Source: DAOTTX01 sp034437515 (lineage in GTDB: Bacteria > Chloroflexota > Anaerolineae > Aggregatilineales > Phototrophicaceae). Taken from it: a stretch of 64,000 nt of DNA. Position numbers and translations under genes: made by a program. Where the stretch lies: the NCBI GenBank assembly GCA_034437515.1, contig DAOTTX010000158.1:1-64000 (forward strand), in the 5' to 3' direction. This document shows positions 8,906 to 17,568 of this stretch, piece by piece. The first letter of the stretch is position 1. Each line of letters starts with the position of its first letter. The notes beneath the pieces are model-generated. The model was given only the letters and a program-made list of their open reading frames with translations, ran no database searches and was not told the DNA's origin.

Positions 8906-9674
8906 GGGCAGGCGCTTTCGGGGCTTTGAATCGCTTGTTGTAGGCCTTATACACATCGTCGGTAGGCCCGTCCATTATCATCTCACCCTGATGAATCCAG
9001 ACAGCACGATCACAGAGCTTTTTCACCGCCCCTTCGGAGTGGGAGACGAAAACAATCGTTTTCTTATCTCGCTTGAGCTGATTGATCCGCGTCATGCACT
9101 TCTGCTGGAAGGCCGCGTCACCGACCGAAAGCACCTCATCGAGAAAGATAATATCCGGTAAAATGTGGATGGCGACACTGAACGCCAAACGCGCATTCAT
9201 CCCCGTCGAATAGTCCTTGACGGGCATGTCAATAAACTGCCCGATGTCGGCAAACTCGATGATGTCGTCAATACGTGTCATAATCTCGCCGTATGAGATA
9301 CCATGAATCGCGGCATTGAGGATGATATTCTCACGTCCGGTCATCGTGTTGATGAAACCGGCACCTAACCCGATCAACGCCGTGTAACGCCCGTGAATCC
9401 TGGTGTACCCCGTCGTTGGTCGCATGATGCGTGTCATGATCCGCAGCAGCGTGGACTTCCCCGAGCCGTTACGCCCGATGATCGCCAGCGCCTCACCGGC
9501 TTGCACGCTGAATGAGATGTTCTTGAGCGCGTAAAATTGTTCCGGCTTCTCACCGGAGACCTTGCGCAGCAAATACCGCTTGAAGACTTTGGTAAATTCC
9601 TCACGCAAGTTCATTTGCTTGGTCAGCGGAAATGCTTTTGAGACGTTTTCAACTTCGATTGCCGTTTTACTCAT
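8889..9674 (-). CDS. Polysaccharide ABC exporter ATPase (Wzt/TagH-like)
   Basis: 261 residues. Walker A is IIGRNGSGKST, Walker B is IIFLDEVLSVGD, and the signature region is the YSTGMNARLAF variant typical of O-antigen and teichoic-acid exporters. The usual C-terminal glycan-recognition domain of long Wzt proteins is absent, so it belongs to the short form. The start codon overlaps the permease stop (ATGA, 9671-9674), so the pair is translationally coupled. It works at the inner face of the membrane to export a lipid-linked polysaccharide. Confidence 0.9.
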   Translation of the reverse strand: MSKTAIEVENVSKAFPLTKQMNLREEFTKVFKRYLLRKVSGEKPEQFYALKNISFSVQAGEALAIIGRNGSGKSTLLRIMTRIMRPTTGYTRIHGRYTALIGLGAGFINTMTGRENIILNAAIHGISYGEIMTRIDDIIEFADIGQFIDMPVKDYSTGMNARLAFSVAIHILPDIIFLDEVLSVGDAAFQQKCMTRINQLKRDKKTIVFVSHSEGAVKKLCDRAVWIHQGEMIMDGPTDDVYKAYNKRFKAPKAPARASAD

Positions 9675-10909
9675 TGTAGATCGACAAACCTATCTTCATT
9701 CACCTTGAAAAATACATACCCATAATAAAGCAATGCGACCGATAGCACGATAGGCACAAACAATTCTTGAAGATCTGGCGGGCGAGCGTACAGGATAATA
9801 TCTCGGAAGGCGACCGCAATCGCCGCAAGTGGATTTGCAGACATGATGAATTCGTATTCCGAAGTGGCGCGTTCCGGACTGTAAAACACCACCGTAAAAT
9901 ACAATAACTGCAAAAGCACCCCGATGAGTTGCTTCATATCTCGGATGAGCAGGCTAATCCAACTGACGATGAACGCCAATCCAGTCGAAAGCACCAACAT
10001 TAAGAAAATGGGGATGGGCAGGTAAATATAATAAATGTTGGGGTAGATACCATAAAGCGCGTTGATGACCATCAGCACGATGAATGTGAAGAAAAAATCG
10101 ACCACGATTTCACCCAGGTTTAAGATGATAATGATCTCACGTGGGAAGTAAACCTGCTTAATCACCCCGATATTGCTCATAATGGTTGTCAGCGACTTCT
10201 GGACAGAACTTCGAAAAATGTCAAAAATGACCTGCCCACTCAATATAAAACAGATCAACGGTACCCCAAACCCATCCGCACGGCCTAACAACTGCGTAAA
10301 AGCAAAGGCCAACACCGCCGAGGTCGCCAGCGGCAAGAGCACAATCCACAAAATGCCCAAAAAAGTCTGCGAATAACGCGCCGCGATGCGGTAGCGCAGC
10401 CAGGTGGCGATCAGCGATGAATTCTTAAAAAGGTCTTTGATGTTCTGAATAATCGTCACTTTGACGTAAGCTGAATCACGCAGGCGACCGGGCAGCACAA
10501 TCGTCAAAACACCGACCGCAATCGTCATCGGTGCGAAATAGGCAAACTGCAACTGCGAGACCTCCGGCAAGAGAAAATAGATCAACACACACGCGAGGAA
10601 CGTCGCAACGATTAAAACACGAAACTGTTGCTGCGGTGAGATGAAGCGCGCCAGACTGGGCACCTGCGCCGTGATGTATAGTATGATATACGTCCCAACG
10701 GCGGCAGTGATGAGGATCAATGTCAAAATCAAAGGCCAGGGTTCGTATTCCGCACCAAGCGTTTTACCAAAGGGGAAATAATAGCGTAGCCACACGGCGA
10801 CCATCATCCCACCGACGAGCATCAAAAAGTTAAACAGGCAAATAAGCACCGGCGACTCTGGTGACAGATTATCAATTGAAAATCGCGGCTTAGGGTTATA
10901 GGTATCCAT
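9671..10909 (-). CDS. ABC-2 polysaccharide export permease with extra N-terminal membrane domain
   Basis: 412 residues from ATG 10909 (AGGAAG upstream). Residues from ~155 on are the ABC-2 permease of Wzm/TagG type: LIATWLRYRIAARYSQTFLG, six segments and the C-terminal FKVNEDRFVDL. The first ~150 residues add about four more membrane helices not found in the usual ~260-residue Wzm. Their spacing (VAVWLRYYFPFG, then paired helices and a PGRLRDS end) resembles the membrane bundle of polyprenyl glycosylphosphotransferases or CapD-like proteins. The fusion suggests coupling of glycolipid handling to export; that part is inference. Confidence 0.85.
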   Translation of the reverse strand: MDTYNPKPRFSIDNLSPESPVLICLFNFLMLVGGMMVAVWLRYYFPFGKTLGAEYEPWPLILTLILITAAVGTYIILYITAQVPSLARFISPQQQFRVLIVATFLACVLIYFLLPEVSQLQFAYFAPMTIAVGVLTIVLPGRLRDSAYVKVTIIQNIKDLFKNSSLIATWLRYRIAARYSQTFLGILWIVLLPLATSAVLAFAFTQLLGRADGFGVPLICFILSGQVIFDIFRSSVQKSLTTIMSNIGVIKQVYFPREIIIILNLGEIVVDFFFTFIVLMVINALYGIYPNIYYIYLPIPIFLMLVLSTGLAFIVSWISLLIRDMKQLIGVLLQLLYFTVVFYSPERATSEYEFIMSANPLAAIAVAFRDIILYARPPDLQELFVPIVLSVALLYYGYVFFKVNEDRFVDLQ

Positions 10910-11250
10910 CAAACGTTGACTTCCTGAAAGTTTCTAACCGAGGTTCATTTTATCGCCTCGACAAGCCGCTGTATATGGGTACTAAAACATTAGAGATCCA
11001 TTAGAGGTTATGTTTTGGTTTGTGCGGCTTTGTTGAGAGTCGATGTATGTTCCCTACCTCCCCCTGGATGAAATGCACACAAACCAGCAAAACTGCTGAA
11101 ATTAAGTGTATCAATTATTTTTTTGCCCTTGAATCGACCGCTCAGCAAAAGATTTGTTAAGACAATTTAATTGTCAAAACAGGCAAATGCCACTACAATC
11201 TATGAATGGAGTACTCAATTTATCTATTTTCTTAGCTAAGGAGAAAGCAT
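10910..11250. other. Intergenic region upstream of secreted small protein
   Basis: About 340 AT-rich bases without a convincing gene between the divergent exporter permease and the secreted protein. It carries the strong promoter listed separately. The exporter operon promoter should lie near 10930-11000 on the minus strand but has no clear consensus. Confidence 0.4.
11171..11199 (+). promoter_or_regulatory. Housekeeping-type promoter for the secreted small protein
   Basis: TTGTCA at 11171-11176, a 17-base spacer and TACAAT at 11194-11199: a near-consensus sigma-70 promoter. It drives the gene at 11251, which also has the strong ribosome-binding site AAGGAGA at 11238-11244. Confidence 0.7.
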
Positions 11251-11628
11251 ATGCTCTCTACAAAGCGTATTATTGCCGGGCTGGTCGCATTGGCCGGCGC
11301 ACTCGCAGTGTTCGCGTTCGCAGCTCTGCCCTTCGGCAACGTTGGTGACAACGTTGACGCGCAATACATCACGGAAGAAGCTGGCGAATGTTTCAAGAAC
11401 GCAGTGTTCCAGATTCGCTTCCCTGGTGACAGCGTGATCCCCTACTTCGGTGATCCTGACCTGACCGTCATCCAGGGTGAGATCAGCAGCGTCGGCAAGA
11501 ACCTGCAGAAGTATCTGGTCTGCGAGTTCGCTGGTGACGCCGTCCTCATCAACCTTGCTGGTACTACAGTCTGGGTGCCCGCTATCGGTGATGTCGTCGG
11601 TCGTGGCCTGCCAGACGGCGTTTCCTAA
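11251..11628 (+). CDS. Small secreted protein of unknown function
   Basis: 125 residues. A signal peptide covers residues 1 to ~37 (basic MLSTKR, Ala/Leu/Val core, possible cut after VDA). The mature ~88 residues have two Cys (GECFKNA and LVCEFAG) that could form one disulfide, with an alternating pattern suggesting beta strands and no membrane segment. I do not recognise a family. The gene is monocistronic, with its own near-consensus promoter, strong ribosome-binding site and perfect terminator, which suggests high expression. It sits inside the polysaccharide cluster, so a cell-surface role is plausible but unproven. Confidence 0.75.
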   Translation: MLSTKRIIAGLVALAGALAVFAFAALPFGNVGDNVDAQYITEEAGECFKNAVFQIRFPGDSVIPYFGDPDLTVIQGEISSVGKNLQKYLVCEFAGDAVLINLAGTTVWVPAIGDVVGRGLPDGVS

Positions 11629-11652
11629 ACAGACTGAAATCTGTTAATAAAG

Positions 11653-11681
11653 AGGCCAATCACTTGTGGTTGGCCTTTTCT
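11653..11681 (+). terminator. Rho-independent terminator after the secreted protein
   Basis: An 11-base-pair stem, AGGCCAATCAC with GTGGTTGGCCT (one G-U pair), is followed by TTTTC. It starts about 25 bases after the stop codon. Confidence 0.85.
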
Positions 11682-11688
11682 ATTGCCT

Positions 11689-13017
11689 ATGATACGCACA
11701 TCAGAACAAACTCAACTGACATTTTTACGCCCACTTCAACTTGCGTTGGCATCTGCGGTGATTTTCTTCGGCATCATTTCACGCCCCCGCATCGCCATCG
11801 CGCTGACTTCAGATCGCCTGATCATTCCGATTGACTATCGTTCACTCTCACTCTCAATCGCTGACTTTCTCTTCCTTACCTTTATCCTGTTGACGCTCTT
11901 GCGTTTAATCGTCGATGACGGTTTTCGCACCCGGTTAATGGCGACCGGCACCCGTGTGTTACAAGGTCTCGGCGGTTTCTGGTGGTTGCTACTTGCCCTT
12001 TGGATTATGCCCGGCATCATCTGGGCGTTAGAACCAGCAGCCATCCGCTTTGAATTCTTGCATGTGCTGTTATGCCTCGCACTCGCACTGACTATCGCTG
12101 AAGTCGCTGGTACACCCGACGACCGCTATCTGCTGCTCGCACTGATCGCCGGTGCGGGTATACAGGCCGTCATCGCCATCCTACAATCACTCAACAACGA
12201 TCCACTCGGCCTCGACTTCATTGGGGAAATCGAACGTTTCTATTACGAACCCAGGTCATACTACCGCGCACCGGGGCTAGCCATGCACTCCAATTATCTC
12301 GGCGGCTACCTCATGCTCGGTCTGTTCGCCTGCGCGGTGATGCTCTACCAGCAATGGCGGCATAAAGGCACCCTGCTACCTTTCCTCGCAGTGGGTCTGC
12401 TTATTGGCGTCGGCATGATGGCGACCCTCTCGCGCAGCGCCATCGTGGGTACAGCAGCGGGGTTCGCGCCAGTCGTGCTGGTCGTCATGCTCAATCTGCG
12501 ACCACGCCTGCGGTTAATCGCGTTCAGTGGCTTATTCATCGCAGTTGTCGGTGCCGGGATTGTCGGTTTTACGGCGCTCGGCAGCATCGAAAATGTACAG
12601 CAGCGGCTCTTTAGCGGACGCGAATTCTTCTTCGAGTTCGGCTGGGAACTCATCGAAGAACGCCCCGTAACGGGTGTCGGTGCGGATAACTACATGCTCG
12701 AAGTCTGGGAAGATCGCTACGCCGCACAGCAGCACATCCTCCCCGTGCATAACGCCTATCTCTTCGTCTGGGCGGAACTCGGCATCGTCGGGATGGGATT
12801 GTTTATCGCCGGGTGCCTGTGGGCGTTGTGGTGTGCCCTGCCCCCGCGTCTGAGCAGTCGTTTCATCTGGGGATGCGCGTTCCTGGCGGTCTGTGTGGTG
12901 ATGCTGTTCGATAACTACTTCTGGGCGGTGCAGCCTTTCCGTGTCTTGTTTTTCTGGGTATTGGGGTTGCTGTGGGTGTATACCGTCAGTGAAACCGACG
13001 TCGAGCAACCGGCTTAA
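11689..13017 (+). CDS. O-antigen ligase / polymerase family membrane protein
   Basis: 442 residues from ATG 11689. Roughly ten to twelve hydrophobic helices with a large extracytoplasmic loop containing YYEPRSYYRAPGLAMHSNYLGGYL, and a later VTGVGADNYMLEVWEDR then VHNAYLFVWAELGIVGM. This is the Wzy_C/WaaL pattern with the conserved HN near a periplasmic loop. It would join or polymerise lipid-linked glycans on the outer face of the membrane. The stop overlaps the convergent gene by four bases. Whether it is a ligase or a polymerase cannot be told from sequence. Confidence 0.8.
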   Translation: MIRTSEQTQLTFLRPLQLALASAVIFFGIISRPRIAIALTSDRLIIPIDYRSLSLSIADFLFLTFILLTLLRLIVDDGFRTRLMATGTRVLQGLGGFWWLLLALWIMPGIIWALEPAAIRFEFLHVLLCLALALTIAEVAGTPDDRYLLLALIAGAGIQAVIAILQSLNNDPLGLDFIGEIERFYYEPRSYYRAPGLAMHSNYLGGYLMLGLFACAVMLYQQWRHKGTLLPFLAVGLLIGVGMMATLSRSAIVGTAAGFAPVVLVVMLNLRPRLRLIAFSGLFIAVVGAGIVGFTALGSIENVQQRLFSGREFFFEFGWELIEERPVTGVGADNYMLEVWEDRYAAQQHILPVHNAYLFVWAELGIVGMGLFIAGCLWALWCALPPRLSSRFIWGCAFLAVCVVMLFDNYFWAVQPFRVLFFWVLGLLWVYTVSETDVEQPA

Positions 13018-14408
13018 AATGCGCCCTCACCCGTCACCACGACCAAACAGGTACGCATGATGATCTTCATATCGAGCCACAGCGAATAATTCTCGATGTA
13101 GTACAGATCATCCTCAGTGTGCAGGTGCATCGGGCGGTTCGCCCGTCCGTTGATCTGCCACCAGCCCGTCATCCCCTGCGGCACCTCAAATCGCTTGGAC
13201 TGCCACCATTCGTACTCACGTACACGGTCGGGGAGTTCCGGGCGCGGCCCGACGATACTCATATCCCCGCGCAGCACGTTAAAAAGTTGCGGCAGTTCGT
13301 CGAGACTGGTGCGCCGCAGAAAATGCCCTACACGCGTCACACGAGGATCATCGGGTTTTTTCATCACGTTGATTCGAGTTTCGTCGAAGTTGGCCTGATC
13401 GATTTGTGCGTACATCGAACGGAACTTGTACATATTGAACGGCTTCCCATGTGTGCCGATGCGTCGCTGTTTAAAGATCACCGAACCGGGACTTTCAACA
13501 CGGATAGCGACCGCGATAAGCAGCAGAATGGGCCATGTGAAGAACAGCACCATCAGTGCCACCGTGAGGTCAAACGCACGCTTGATGAGCCGCTGCATGG
13601 GCGAAAACACCGGCTCACGCAGGCCGATCAACGGGATACCCTGAAAATTCTCCGTCGAAAGGTGGAAAAACACCAACTCAGAGTAATCCGGCGCGAGACG
13701 CACATTAATCGGTTCCCCTTGCAGCAACAGCATGATCTGTGAAATATCATTCGAGACCTGCGGGTCGTACCATTTGAACGCGATAATGACCTCATGCACG
13801 AACCGATCTTCGATCAACCGTTCCAGATCATCGACCTCACCCAGATAAAGACCCGGCATCAAGTCAGTGAGGATCTGATCATTCGGCATCCCTACATAGC
13901 CGAGCAGATGTAAGTTTGTGTTATCGATGACCTGCTGCGCGACACGAGCGGCGTTTTCGTTGCGACCGACGACGATCACATTTTGTGTCGTCGGGATCAA
14001 CTGGTGGACGCGAGGACGCAGCAAATGTCCGATCACACGATACCCGACCGTAAAACTTAACGTAAACGCAATGACGTAAAATGCCTGTAGGCGAGAAAAA
14101 TCACGATACCCGACATACAAAATGCCAAAAAACAGCAGAGACGCGGTAAAATTACCCAGCATCACATTCCACAACTCGACGGATAGATGCCGGCTGTACT
14201 TCAGGTGATAAACACTACTTTTTTGCAGGGCGAACATCCAGATCACCACAGCCACGCTGTATAACCATAGCGGCGTGGTGAAAGCCCAATTTGGGCCGGG
14301 CGTACCGAGGTCGAGCGAAATGCGCAGCACGGACGCCAGCTTCAATGCCGCCAGCACCGCCAGCGCATCCAGGATATAGTAAGCAAGCATAAGCCGCGAT
14401 TTTAGCAT
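13014..14408 (-). CDS. Polyprenyl glycosylphosphotransferase (WbaP/CpsE-like)
   Basis: 464 residues, initiating enzyme for glycan assembly that moves a sugar-1-phosphate to undecaprenyl phosphate. Four N-terminal helices (1-130) and a Rossmann-like CoA-binding segment (NVIVVGRNENAARVAQQV) precede a fifth helix and the catalytic domain: FKQRRIGTHGKPFNMYKFRSM, then RRTSLDELPQLFNVLRGDMS and VGPRPELP. All hallmark residues are present. It is divergent from the WecB-type gene across ~58 bases. Confidence 0.9.
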   Translation of the reverse strand: MLKSRLMLAYYILDALAVLAALKLASVLRISLDLGTPGPNWAFTTPLWLYSVAVVIWMFALQKSSVYHLKYSRHLSVELWNVMLGNFTASLLFFGILYVGYRDFSRLQAFYVIAFTLSFTVGYRVIGHLLRPRVHQLIPTTQNVIVVGRNENAARVAQQVIDNTNLHLLGYVGMPNDQILTDLMPGLYLGEVDDLERLIEDRFVHEVIIAFKWYDPQVSNDISQIMLLLQGEPINVRLAPDYSELVFFHLSTENFQGIPLIGLREPVFSPMQRLIKRAFDLTVALMVLFFTWPILLLIAVAIRVESPGSVIFKQRRIGTHGKPFNMYKFRSMYAQIDQANFDETRINVMKKPDDPRVTRVGHFLRRTSLDELPQLFNVLRGDMSIVGPRPELPDRVREYEWWQSKRFEVPQGMTGWWQINGRANRPMHLHTEDDLYYIENYSLWLDMKIIMRTCLVVVTGEGAF

Positions 14409-14466
14409 CGTGATATAACCCTACATGACAAATGATCCAACAACATTCTAGCAAGGAAAAGCCGAC

Positions 14467-15225
14467 ATGCAATCGAATGTCTGTAATATCTGGGGAATTC
14501 CGACCACCGCACAACGATTTAAAGAGGCCATCACGCAGTTACAAGGCTGGTCACAAGACGGTCGGCGTTATGTGTGTACCTGCCCGGTTTACACGCTGAT
14601 GCGCGGTGTCGAAGACGACGCCATCGGCGCTGCCCTACGTGGCGCGGCAATGATCGCCGCCGATGGCATGCCGGTCGTCTGGTTGCAGCGCCGCCGTTGC
14701 CACCCGGCGGCAGAGCGCGTCTACGGGCCGGATGTGCTGCTGGCCCTGTGCGAAGCCACCGCCGATACGGGCACCGCACACCTTTTCTACGGCGGGATGC
14801 CCGGCGTGCCGCAAGCACTCGCAGCAAACCTACAAGCACGCTATCCGGTGCTGAATGTCGCCGGAGCCATCGCCCCACCCACGATCAAAATCGATGACGC
14901 ACCCGACCCACAGGTGATCGCACAACTCAACGCCACCGGCGCAAATGTGATCTGGGTCGGGCTAGGCTCCCCCAAGCAAGACCTCTGGATGCAACTTTAC
15001 CGCCCCCACCTCGATGCCTCCCTGCTCATTGGGGTGGGGGCCGCGTTCGACTTCCTCGCCGGGACCAAGCAGCAAGCCCCCCGCTACTTGCAGCGCATCG
15101 GGTTAGAATGGCTCTACCGGCTGGCCTCGGAACCCCGCCGCTTATGGCGGCGTTATCTGGTTTATAACACCCGCTTCGTGCTGCGTGTACTGCGTGATTT
15201 ACGATCCACACGCGAGGATGTCTGA
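14467..15225 (+). CDS. WecB/TagA/CpsF family glycosyltransferase (GT26)
   Basis: 252 residues, start ATG 14467 with AAGGAAAA seven bases upstream. Family features are the early NIWGIPTT, then AADGMPVVWLQRR, RVYGPDVLLALCE and the closing GLGSPKQDLWMQLYRPH. GT26 enzymes typically transfer N-acetylmannosamine or a related sugar onto lipid-linked GlcNAc, the second step after a glycosylphosphotransferase. That fits the adjacent divergent gene. Sugar specificity is inference. Confidence 0.88.
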   Translation: MQSNVCNIWGIPTTAQRFKEAITQLQGWSQDGRRYVCTCPVYTLMRGVEDDAIGAALRGAAMIAADGMPVVWLQRRRCHPAAERVYGPDVLLALCEATADTGTAHLFYGGMPGVPQALAANLQARYPVLNVAGAIAPPTIKIDDAPDPQVIAQLNATGANVIWVGLGSPKQDLWMQLYRPHLDASLLIGVGAAFDFLAGTKQQAPRYLQRIGLEWLYRLASEPRRLWRRYLVYNTRFVLRVLRDLRSTREDV

Positions 15226-15327
15226 TAGCAACAGCTCTGGAAATCAAGCCATCGTTTGTCGTCTAAGCTGGCTATCAGGGAAAAATGGTAGCGTTGTCTC
15301 AATGTCTATAATCACATGGATGAGATC

Positions 15328-16350
15328 ATGCCTTTACCCGAACACGCATACACCCAATTCACCGATGATCTACGCATCTGCCGCCTGCTGAATGGCATGT
15401 GGCAGGTCGGCGGCGGACACGGCAACATTGACCCACAATCCGCTGTCACGGAGATGCTCGACTATCACGAAGCCGGCTTCACGACGTGGGATCTTGCCGA
15501 CCACTACGGCCCCGCAGAAGACTTCATCGGCGCATTTCGTGAACGTCTCGCCACCCAGCACAGCCTGACCGAAGTCGAGACGAACAGCCAGGCATTCACC
15601 AAATGGGTGCCACGCCCCGGCCCGATGAAGCGCGAAGTGGTCGAGAAGGCCATCACCGTTTCCCTACGGCGCATGAAAGTAGACGCCCTCGACCTGCTCC
15701 AGTTCCATTGGTGGGATTACAGCGATGGACGCTACCTCGACGCGCTCGAACACATGACAGTCCTCCGCGATGCCGGAAAGATTCGCCACCTCGCGTTGAC
15801 CAACTTCGACACCGAACATTTACGGGTCATCACCGAAGACGGCGTCCGCATCGTTTCCAACCAGGTGCAATTCTCGATCATCGACCGCCGCCCGGAAGTG
15901 GAAATGATCCCCTACTGCCAGGCAAACAACATCCAACTGCTGACCTATGGCACTTACTGCGGCGGCCTGCTCTCAGAAAAATATCTCGACCAACCAGAAC
16001 CGGGTTTCCGCGCCCTGAACACATCCAGCCTACGCAAGTACAAGCAAATGATCGACACCTGGGGAGGCTGGACGCTGTTCCAAGACCTCTTGCAGGTGCT
16101 CAAAGCCATCGCGGATAAACACGCGGTCAGCATCCCCAACATCGCCGTGCGTTATGTGCTTGATAAACCCACCGTCGCCGGGGTGATTACGGGCGTCCGG
16201 TTGGGCATCAGCGAACATCGAGACGAGAACGCCCGCGTCTTCGGCTTTACGCTCGATGACGACGACCGCGCCCAGATCGAGGCGGTCACGGCGCGGTCAC
16301 GCGATCTACACAAGGCCATCGGTGACTGCGGCGACGAATACCGGCGCTAG
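15328..16350 (+). CDS. Aldo/keto reductase
   Basis: About 340 residues. The start is ATG 15328 or the in-frame ATG 15316. A TATAAT at 15307-15312 lies very close, so the transcript may have a short leader or none. The TIM-barrel catalytic tetrad is visible as TWDLADHYG (Asp, Tyr), AFTKWVP (Lys) and LLQFHWWDY (His). LALTNFDTEHL and the late YVLDKPTVAGVITGVR fit NADPH-binding parts of the family. It acts on an unknown aldehyde or ketone. Not clearly in an operon with the polysaccharide genes. Confidence 0.88.
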   Translation: MPLPEHAYTQFTDDLRICRLLNGMWQVGGGHGNIDPQSAVTEMLDYHEAGFTTWDLADHYGPAEDFIGAFRERLATQHSLTEVETNSQAFTKWVPRPGPMKREVVEKAITVSLRRMKVDALDLLQFHWWDYSDGRYLDALEHMTVLRDAGKIRHLALTNFDTEHLRVITEDGVRIVSNQVQFSIIDRRPEVEMIPYCQANNIQLLTYGTYCGGLLSEKYLDQPEPGFRALNTSSLRKYKQMIDTWGGWTLFQDLLQVLKAIADKHAVSIPNIAVRYVLDKPTVAGVITGVRLGISEHRDENARVFGFTLDDDDRAQIEAVTARSRDLHKAIGDCGDEYRR

Positions 16351-16429
16351 TCAGACTACCCTTCACCTCGTCTGACCTGCGGTCAGCCTGTCTCTATCCT
16401 ACCGAGTGGAGAAAGACGCACCTTCGGCA

Positions 16430-16526
16430 TCGTTGCGGCGCAGCCGCGTTCCTCCCTCGCCCCAGGTTCCACAGGAACCGAAAAGTGGGAGGGGTTGGCT
16501 CGCACAGCGAGACGGGGGTGAGGGAG
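16430..16526. repeat. GC-rich intergenic hairpin element, copy 2
   Basis: Three tri-loop hairpins in a row: GCGGC-gca-GCCGC at 16435-16447, GGTTCC-aca-GGAACC at 16465-16479 and CTCGC-aca-GCGAG at 16499-16511. The block ends in GACGGGGGTGAGGGAG and matches the potD-potA spacer element. No coding potential. Confidence 0.6.
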
Positions 16527-16596
16527 CAGAAACGATCATAAAAACTCAGTTTGTAGTAGACCGTATGTGCTAATTCTATCGGAAGGATACACCACG

Positions 16597-17568
16597 ATGC
16601 CCGTAACCGCCGAAACCATCACCCAGGTCAGCGACAACGCGACCCAGGCGACCGTCCCCGCCACCAAACACTTCGACACACAGCAGAGCATCAAGTTTCT
16701 GAGCGACAGTGGCGCGGTCAATCAACTGGATGACATCAACGAGGACTTCACCCGATTGCGGCGTGCCATGCGACTGCGTGATATCCCCTATCTGGTCATT
16801 GTAGAACCCGGTGAGGGCGACTCAATGCGGGTCACCGTGCAGGCCGCCGACGACCAACCCGCGCCCGGCGACGAGATCATGCAAGCCGCCGCTGAATGGG
16901 CGAACCGGCGCTTCTTCCTCGATGTGGATATGGATGCCGTCAAAAAGGCGCTGGCGGTCGATGATTACGGCAAGATGCTGGTCGCGCAGTGCTGGCCTGC
17001 CCGCCCGTCGAATTATGGCGGCCCGTGGGATGCGCTGCTCAAGGGTGTCATCCACGCCCAGATTTACCCCGGATTCGCTTCAAAATTGGATGACTACGTG
17101 CGCGTGACCTACGGCGAACGTGTCACGTTCGACGGCGAGACAATTAACCTGTTCCCACGCCCGATTGAACTGGCCTTCGCCAACGAACACGATCTGCGAG
17201 CGGCGAAGTTCAGCCGCCAGAAGGCCGATTTCGCCGTTAACCTTTCACGGATGCTGCTGGACGACCCGGTTACATACGATTTCGAGACGCTGCGCCAAAT
17301 GCCCGGTGAGGACGTCGTAAAAACACTCAAGACACTGCGCGGTGTCGGCGAGTGGAACTCACAGAACACTGCCATGCGCGGCCTACCCCATCTGGATGTG
17401 TTCATCGACGAGAAGACCACACGCAAAGCCATCGCACCGCACTACAGCCGCACCGACGATATGAACAAGCGCGAGGTCGCCGCAGCCGTCGAACGTTTCG
17501 CGCCCTATCGCACCTTCGCCTGTTACTACACGTACATGCACCATTTCGACATGGGCGGTAAGGGCTAA
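16597..17568 (+). CDS. HhH-GPD superfamily DNA glycosylase (AlkA-like)
   Basis: 323 residues from ATG 16597 (GGAAGGA upstream). The C-terminal ~170 residues show the AlkA-type helix-hairpin-helix core: WDALLKGVIHAQ, LRQMPGEDVVKTLKTLRGVGEWNSQ (quoted across a Lys-rich loop) and LDVFIDEKTTRKAI, whose Asp after DVF fits the catalytic Asp. It probably excises alkylated or deaminated bases. Residues 1-130 are less typical and may be the family's variable N-terminal domain. The stop overlaps the convergent kinase gene by four bases. Confidence 0.75.
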   Translation: MPVTAETITQVSDNATQATVPATKHFDTQQSIKFLSDSGAVNQLDDINEDFTRLRRAMRLRDIPYLVIVEPGEGDSMRVTVQAADDQPAPGDEIMQAAAEWANRRFFLDVDMDAVKKALAVDDYGKMLVAQCWPARPSNYGGPWDALLKGVIHAQIYPGFASKLDDYVRVTYGERVTFDGETINLFPRPIELAFANEHDLRAAKFSRQKADFAVNLSRMLLDDPVTYDFETLRQMPGEDVVKTLKTLRGVGEWNSQNTAMRGLPHLDVFIDEKTTRKAIAPHYSRTDDMNKREVAAAVERFAPYRTFACYYTYMHHFDMGGKG

